A stretch of DNA of 35,094 bases, taken from assembly GCA_026413605.1 (NCBI GenBank), contig JAOAKM010000008.1:1-35094 (forward strand), given 5' to 3'. Below, one piece after another: positions 30,616-35,094 of the stretch (positions are counted from its first letter, which is position 1; the number at the start of each line of letters is the position of its first letter). A program made the position numbers and the translations under genes. The stretch is from Candidatus Nezhaarchaeota archaeon. Lineage in GTDB: Archaea; Thermoproteota; Methanomethylicia; Nezhaarchaeales; B40-G2. Below the pieces are notes generated by a model. That model saw only the letters and a list, made by a program, of their open reading frames with translations, searched no databases and had not been told where the DNA came from.

Positions 30616-31452
30616 GCCTATTAGCATCCACAACAGTACTTCGTGTTTAACCCTCCTAGCATTCTCAGCTGAAGGGTTCCTCACTAGCGCTAGCGCGCTC
30701 TTCACGAAGCCTATGTCACATATTACGACGAGCGGCAAGTAGTATACGCTAACGAAGCCGAGGAGCCAGGGGGCAATACTCATTGCCACAGCGGCTAGGA
30801 AGAAGAGTGAGGCTAACTTAGCTGCCGCGACCCTACCATAAACAGCCGCTACTGTCCTAATTCCCATGGAGGAGTCTCCGACTACGTCCACGATCCCCTT
30901 AGTAACCTCCCTGCCCATGTTAGCTGTGAAGGCTATCGATGCAAACAGAAGGAGGGAGGGATCTATGCCCCCTACAGCCATCCCTCCGTAGATGAAGGGG
31001 ATGGCTGTACAGAAGCTAACCATAATATTCCCAGGGATTCCCGTAGACTTACCCTTAGTCGCATAACCAATAGCGACCGCCACTGCTGTGGAGGACAGAG
31101 CTAAGCACTGAGGACAGGTTAAGGCTGAGGCCGCTAGCCCAATTAGGACTAGCGTTGAGGCGAGCGTTAAAGCCTCGCGGGGCTTAACTGCTCCGCTAGG
31201 TATAGGCCTGGCTGGGTCGTTAATTAAGTCTATCTCCCTATCATAATAGTCGTTAACTACCATGGCTGCTCCGCTAAGCGTAGAGCCAGTCACAAAGCTT
31301 AACACAGCCTCCTCGATGAGAGCTTCGCTCAGATGCCCCTTTACGGCTATTAACATGCCTACAATAACCGCAGCTCCCGTCATTAAGCTATTGATTGGCC
31401 TAACTATCCTCATTAAGCCTAGGGCTATGCTCCTCGAAGACCTTTTCAGCAA
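30580..31452 (-). CDS. UbiA prenyltransferase, likely digeranylgeranylglyceryl phosphate synthase
   Basis: Membrane enzyme of 290 residues with about eight hydrophobic helices. The first Asp-rich motif is NDYYDREID; the second, in the second half, reads DVVGDSSMG. LINDPARPIPSG is typical of archaeal geranylgeranylglyceryl phosphate geranylgeranyltransferases, which add the second isoprenoid chain to archaeal membrane lipids. Other UbiA members (quinone or haem prenyltransferases) cannot be fully excluded. The TTG at 31452 has GGAGGT six bases upstream. Convergent with trm1, overlapping its end. Confidence 0.86.
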   Translation of the reverse strand: MLKRSSRSIALGLMRIVRPINSLMTGAAVIVGMLIAVKGHLSEALIEEAVLSFVTGSTLSGAAMVVNDYYDREIDLINDPARPIPSGAVKPREALTLASTLVLIGLAASALTCPQCLALSSTAVAVAIGYATKGKSTGIPGNIMVSFCTAIPFIYGGMAVGGIDPSLLLFASIAFTANMGREVTKGIVDVVGDSSMGIRTVAAVYGRVAAAKLASLFFLAAVAMSIAPWLLGFVSVYYLPLVVICDIGFVKSALALVRNPSAENARRVKHEVLLWMLIGLAAFMAGTMLR

Positions 31453-31596
31453 TTAAATACCTCCCTCTAACAGGCATCCTTAGAGGCCGGCCTGTTCTTC
31501 TTAAGACCTCGCGCGCTACTTATTATTTAGGCTTAAGTAGAGGACTTGAGTAAAGGAGCCTCCTGTTACCGCCAAGCCAAAATAATGGGGAGAAAA

Positions 31597-31622
31597 TTTT
31601 TATAGCTCGTAACTTTTTGTTA
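31597..31622 (+). promoter_or_regulatory. TATA box and candidate operator of the dtxR-feoA-feoB operon
   Basis: TTTTTATAG (31597-31605) is placed for transcription to start near 31627, six bases before the ATG. Between them lies the inverted repeat TAAC-TTTTT-GTTA (31610-31622), followed directly by GGTTAG, so that TTAGGTTAG, a half-site of the bacterial DtxR consensus, spans 31620-31628. The position fits autorepression by the encoded regulator. The operator call is tentative. Confidence 0.4.
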
Positions 31623-31632
31623 GGTTAGTAAA

Positions 31633-32301
31633 ATGTTCCAAGAGGAATTGAGCGCTACCGTTGAGGAGTACTTAGAGCACATCTTTAAGCTCCAGGAGAA
31701 AATAGGAGCAGCTAAGACCGGGGACCTAGCAAAGCGCCTTGGAGTAGCGCCTAGCACAGTCACGAACGTCGTTAAGTGGATGGAGGAGAGGGGCTTCGTG
31801 GCACGCCAGCCTTATAGAGGAGTTAAGCTGACGGAAAAAGGGAGAAGGATAGCTATCCAGATAGTGCGTAAACATAGACTGGCGGAGCGGCTGCTTACAG
31901 ACTTGCTACGCATGAGTTGGGACAGGGCCCATGAAGCAGCTTGTAAGCTAGAACATGGACTAACCGAAGAGGTACTAGAGCTGCTAGAAGGGGCGCTGGG
32001 AGACCCTAAGACCTGCCCTCACGGAAACCCCCTCCCAACTAAGCGCGGGGAAATTATTGAGGAGGAGGCTACTTCTTTAATTAACCTAAACGTAGGCGAG
32101 AGGGGGGTTGTCGCGAAGATAGCGGAGGAGGACGAAGACCTACTAAAGTACTTAGGTAAGCTAAAGGTGTACCCAGGAGCGGCAGTAGAGGTCTTAGAGA
32201 GGGCGCCCCTCGACAACTTAGTCACTATAAGAGTAGGGAGGGAACGTCACACCCTAGGTAGACGGGCGGCCTCGGCCATCTACATTAGGCAGGCGAGGTA
32301 G
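31633..32301 (+). CDS. DtxR/MntR-family metal-dependent transcriptional regulator
   Basis: A 222-residue iron or manganese sensor. It has an N-terminal winged helix (VEEYLEHIFKLQ, then DLAKRLGVAPSTVTNVVKWM as recognition helix). The dimerisation/metal domain has HRLAERLL, CKLEHGLTEEV and the CPHGNPLP segment holding Cys/His ligands. A C-terminal SH3-like FeoA domain ends the protein (residues about 150-220). The full-length three-domain form resembles IdeR/DtxR. It is the first gene of an operon with feoA (six bases downstream) and feoB, so it almost certainly controls ferrous iron uptake. ATG at 31633. Confidence 0.92.
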   Translation: MFQEELSATVEEYLEHIFKLQEKIGAAKTGDLAKRLGVAPSTVTNVVKWMEERGFVARQPYRGVKLTEKGRRIAIQIVRKHRLAERLLTDLLRMSWDRAHEAACKLEHGLTEEVLELLEGALGDPKTCPHGNPLPTKRGEIIEEEATSLINLNVGERGVVAKIAEEDEDLLKYLGKLKVYPGAAVEVLERAPLDNLVTIRVGRERHTLGRRAASAIYIRQAR

Positions 32302-32307
32302 ATAGCC

Positions 32308-32598
32308 ATGGAGAGGAGGATAGTACCACTAACAGCCCTGAAGGAGGGGGAGGGGGGGATCATCGTCTCAGTGGCTACTGAGGGAGGTAAAGACCTGCAG
32401 GGGAGGGCTGTCGCCGCGAGGACTAGCCTTAGAAAGAGGCTTACGGAGATGGGACTGATCCCAGGGGCCAAGGTGGCCGTTGATAAGTCAGCCCCGTTCC
32501 ACGGCCCAGTGGTAGTTCTCGTTAAGGGCTCAAGGCTCATACTTGGCAGGGAGGTGGCTAAAAAGGTGCTAGTTGAAGTTGAGGAGCAGGGTGGCTAA
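32308..32598 (+). CDS. feoA: Ferrous iron transport protein FeoA
   Basis: A 96-residue cytosolic SH3-like protein that supports FeoB. It shows KRLTEMGLIPGAKVAV (the RLxxMGLxPGxxV family core), FHGPVVVLVKGSRLILGREVA, and a C-terminal VLVEVEE strand. It has an extra 30-residue lead with a glycine-rich insert (EGEGGIIV). The gene lies between the DtxR-type regulator and feoB and overlaps the FeoB start by eight bases. Confidence 0.9.
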   Translation: MERRIVPLTALKEGEGGIIVSVATEGGKDLQGRAVAARTSLRKRLTEMGLIPGAKVAVDKSAPFHGPVVVLVKGSRLILGREVAKKVLVEVEEQGG

Positions 32599-34540
32599 GA
32601 AGCTCCGCATAGCCCTAGCGGGGAACGCAAACGTTGGCAAGTCTGTAATCTTTAACTACTTGACCGGTCTACATCAACACATCGGCAACTGGCCTGGGAA
32701 GACGGTGGAGAAGGCTGAAGGGACGCTGTATTTTAAGGGATACGCAATAGACGTCGTCGACCTTCCTGGGATATACTCCTTCTCCACGTTCTCCATGGAG
32801 GAGGAGGTTTCAAGGGACTACATAGTTACTGATAAGCCAGACGTGGTGATAAACGTCGTAGACGCCTCCGCTTTAGAGCGAAACCTCTACTTCACGCTTC
32901 AGCTAATAGAGCTCGAGGCGCCCTTAGTGATAGCACTAAACCAGGTGGACGTAGCGAAGAAGAAGGGGATAGAGATAGACGTAGCGAGGCTAGAGGAAGC
33001 TCTAGGAGCACCTGTAATCCCAACGGTGGCGATAAGAGGTAGGGGGCTACATACCCTGCTGGAAAAGGCGATTCAAGTTGCCGAGGAAAAGAAGGCTAGG
33101 CGCGCCCCAATAAGGTTTGGAGAGGAGGTCGAGGAAAGGGTCGCCAAGCTGACGAAGGAGGCTGAGAGGCTGAGCCTCCGCTACCCGCCGAGGTACATAG
33201 CTATAAGGCTACTCGAAGGGGATGAAGCAATGGAGAGAGAGGTAGCAAGCCTAGACCCTAAGGTGGCCCTTTTCGCTAAAGAGCTTGCAATTGAGATCGA
33301 GAAGATTCACGGCCACCCATGCCACACAGTAATAGCGGCTGAGCGTTACGAGGCCGCTGGGCGCATAGCTAGAGAAGTACAGAGGCTCACACTGCCGGCG
33401 AAGCCAAGGCTCGAGGAGAGGCTCCACGACCTCACGACCCATAGAGTAGCAGGCTACTTAATAATGGCCTCCGTCTTGCTATCGTTATTCCACCTGATCT
33501 TCACCGTGGGCAGCTATGCCTCGGGGGCCTTGACGGAGCTCCTATACGGGGTAAAGCCCTTTCTCACCAACCTCTTAGGGGCAGGAGTTGCCGGAGAGCT
33601 AGCGTGGAACATCATGGAGGGGGTGATCGCCGTGGTAACCATCGCCCTGCCGTACATCATCCCACTCTACATAGCACTGTACTTCTTAGAAGACTCTGGC
33701 TACTTAGGTAGAGCTGCGTTCCTAATGGACAGCGTCATGCATAAAGTGGGGCTTCACGGGAAGGCCATCATTCCCCTGATACTAGGCTATGGATGCAGCG
33801 TCCCAGCCTGTCTAGGGTGCAGGATAATGGAGACACATAGGGAGAGGCTCCTAGCCATCTTCGTCACAACGCTAGTTCCATGCGCCGCCCGCACAGTCGT
33901 AATCTTAAGCCTAGTTGGCAGGTACCTAGGCACCTGGTGGGCGCTGGCGCTCTACGCATTTAACCTGGCAGTCGTCTTCACCCTCGGGAGGCTGGCGTTT
34001 AAGTCCCTCCCAGGTGAGCCTACCGCCCTCATCATGGAGATGCCAGACTACAAGTGGCCGCACCTAGTGACGGTCTTGAAGCAAACCTGGTTCAGAGTAC
34101 TGGAGTTCGCTAAGATCGCCCTCCCGCTGATGATCGTTGGGGGCCTAGCGCTTAGGCTTATGGAGGCGCTTAGCCTCCTCAAACAGGTAACAGAGGCGCT
34201 TAGCCCGATCACGGTTGCGTGGCTAGGGCTACCAGCAATAACAGGAGTGGCGATAGTGTTCGGGGTACTTAGGAAAGAGCTGGCGCTAGTCATGCTCGCA
34301 GAGCTTTTCGGGACGGCCGACTTCGCAGAGGTCCCTGGGTTTGGAGGCGTTCAGATGGTGGTCTTCACAGTCGTGATCATGTTCTACATCCCGTGTGTAG
34401 CGACAATAGCAGCCTTAGTTAAGGAGGTTGGGTGGAGGAGGGCCTTGCTGATAACGGCCTTCGAAGTGGCTTTCGCCATAGCGTTAGGGGGGCTGGCCTT
34501 TAGAGCCTTAGGGCCGTTGGCCCACATAGTAGGGCTCTAG
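32591..34540 (+). CDS. feoB: Ferrous iron transporter FeoB
   Basis: Fe(II) transporter of about 649 residues with an N-terminal G domain: G1 GNANVGKS, G3 DLPGIYSF, and G4 NQVD. A helical spacer follows, then a polytopic membrane part with about eight to ten helices. Membrane hallmarks are [22 protein letters not shown] and the VPCAARTVV segment, which carry the conserved Cys residues of the Gate motifs. I chose the GTG at 32591, which has GAGGAG four bases upstream and leads directly into the G domain. TTG codons at 32573 and 32579 are alternatives. It is shorter than many bacterial FeoB proteins but complete. Confidence 0.95.
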   Translation: MAKKLRIALAGNANVGKSVIFNYLTGLHQHIGNWPGKTVEKAEGTLYFKGYAIDVVDLPGIYSFSTFSMEEEVSRDYIVTDKPDVVINVVDASALERNLYFTLQLIELEAPLVIALNQVDVAKKKGIEIDVARLEEALGAPVIPTVAIRGRGLHTLLEKAIQVAEEKKARRAPIRFGEEVEERVAKLTKEAERLSLRYPPRYIAIRLLEGDEAMEREVASLDPKVALFAKELAIEIEKIHGHPCHTVIAAERYEAAGRIAREVQRLTLPAKPRLEERLHDLTTHRVAGYLIMASVLLSLFHLIFTVGSYASGALTELLYGVKPFLTNLLGAGVAGELAWNIMEGVIAVVTIALPYIIPLYIALYFLEDSGYLGRAAFLMDSVMHKVGLHGKAIIPLILGYGCSVPACLGCRIMETHRERLLAIFVTTLVPCAARTVVILSLVGRYLGTWWALALYAFNLAVVFTLGRLAFKSLPGEPTALIMEMPDYKWPHLVTVLKQTWFRVLEFAKIALPLMIVGGLALRLMEALSLLKQVTEALSPITVAWLGLPAITGVAIVFGVLRKELALVMLAELFGTADFAEVPGFGGVQMVVFTVVIMFYIPCVATIAALVKEVGWRRALLITAFEVAFAIALGGLAFRALGPLAHIVGL

Positions 34541-34601
34541 GCCTAGCGCTGGTCGAGAGCTACATATAGTCACAGGCCGTGCTAAGAAGACTGGGCGAGA
34601 A

Positions 34602-34610
34602 GCTTTAAAA
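34602..34610 (+). promoter_or_regulatory. TATA box of the small membrane protein gene
   Basis: GCTTTAAAA lies about 44 bases before the ATG at 34650, predicting transcription from about 34632 and a leader near 18 bases. It separates this gene from the feo operon. Confidence 0.5.
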
Positions 34611-34649
34611 TCACAGTGGCCCGGGTTCCTACAGGCTAGGTTATGTAGC

Positions 34650-35009
34650 ATGAGCTGGCACATATGGGTCTTAGGCTTAGCCATAGCGATCCTATCGGCA
34701 ATAGACGCCATAGCGTGGGGGCGAGCGATAGGAGAGGTAGGCGACCCACACTTCAGCGTGGGCTTTCTCTTTAAGCTCATCACCAACAAGTGGTACTTGC
34801 TGGCAATGTCGCTTGGCTTCGTAATATCTATGCTGGGTTACGCGGTAATGAGGGAGATGGGGGTGTTGATGGGGAGGTTCTTCATCTCACTGAGCATCGT
34901 GGCAATAGTGCTGGCGTGCACATTAGTGTTGAAGGAGCCCATCTCCCTAAGGGAGCTAGTGGGGATGCTGTTGATCATCGCGGGGGTCTTGATAATTGGG
35001 AAGATGTAG
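34650..35009 (+). CDS. Small four-helix membrane protein (drug/metabolite transporter-like)
   Basis: A 119-residue hydrophobic protein with four predicted membrane helices at about 5-24, 47-67, 74-94 and 101-117. The size and pattern, with a conserved-looking KEPISLRELVGMLLIIAGV last helix, match half-length members of the EamA/SMR drug and metabolite transporter superfamily. Such proteins would work as dimers. The membrane-embedded Glu of EmrE near residue 14 is not present (Ser16 and Asp19 lie there), so a multidrug pump is not supported. It has its own TATA box. No substrate can be inferred. The 85 bases after it hold no gene I can support. Confidence 0.72.
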   Translation: MSWHIWVLGLAIAILSAIDAIAWGRAIGEVGDPHFSVGFLFKLITNKWYLLAMSLGFVISMLGYAVMREMGVLMGRFFISLSIVAIVLACTLVLKEPISLRELVGMLLIIAGVLIIGKM

Positions 35010-35094
35010 GAGTGGCTTAAACATGCGGGGGCAGCCAACGGCCATTACGAGCCCTAGCTCAAGCTAGCATTGAGGGGCGCTGGATGGACGTTGC

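Noticed and set aside
34790-35038. Plus- and minus-strand frames at the right edge
   Set aside because: Both are shadows of the four-helix membrane protein gene. The final 85 bases contain no supportable start or family match.

Overview
The window is a compact, gene-dense stretch of an archaeal chromosome, about 38 protein genes and one tRNA in 35 kb. Every gene class is archaeal: RFC large and small clamp loader, GINS23, MCM, Hel308, TFB, TFE-beta, SRP19, Gar1, ribosomal proteins S8e and L13e, archaeal CCA enzyme, and an ether-lipid UbiA prenyltransferase. L13e, gins23 next to mcm, a TFE-beta with an Fe-S motif and a tRNA with two introns all point to the Thermoproteota/TACK group, probably a thermophile. 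I cannot name the genus. Shine-Dalgarno sites close to GGAGGTGAT are common, TTG is the most frequent start codon, and no gap longer than 300 bases lacks a gene.

Layout. 1-750: 3' part of moaA. 724-8102: replication and repair island, with rpl13e, rfcL and rfcS on the minus strand, divergent from gins23, mcm and hel308. A 14-bp perfect palindrome sits midway between the two divergent starts. 8122-11325: purB, a class I/II histone-deacetylase-fold enzyme, and a solitary Cas4-like nuclease. 11387-11511: tRNA-Pro(GGG) with two introns. 11624-14424: COG2112 kinase, cca and thpR. 14433-17137: PRPP synthetase, a NrdG-like radical SAM activase, UPF0200 and UPF0201. 17134-21488: RNase Z, MFS transporter, THUMP tRNA methyltransferase and a COG1313 radical SAM protein. 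21559-22527: zinc ribbon plus GPN GTPase. 22530-26270: an overlapping minus-strand operon of M24 peptidase, COG1340 coiled coil, DUF373 membrane protein and a purine nucleoside phosphorylase-family enzyme. 26351-30615: S8e, SRP19, Gar1, TFB, TFE-beta, RlmE and Trm1. 30580-31452: UbiA. 31633-34540: DtxR-type regulator with feoA and feoB. 34650-35009: small four-helix membrane protein.

How the genes work together. The window is dominated by information processing. It holds the replisome core (clamp loader, helicase, GINS, repair helicase), promoter recognition (TFB with TFE-beta), and many tRNA and rRNA maturation functions (RNase Z, CCA addition, Trm1, a G10-type methyltransferase, ThpR, RlmE, Gar1). 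The DtxR-feoA-feoB block is a self-contained iron uptake unit with its own regulator.

I found no CRISPR array, insertion sequence, prophage or toxin-antitoxin pair. The least ordinary signals are two genes with no ATG, GTG or TTG at the start their family and Shine-Dalgarno site predict (hel308 at an ATA, the phosphorylase at a CTG), the doubly interrupted tRNA-Pro, the symmetric palindrome between the replication operons, and the tightly overlapping peptidase/coiled-coil/DUF373/phosphorylase operon.
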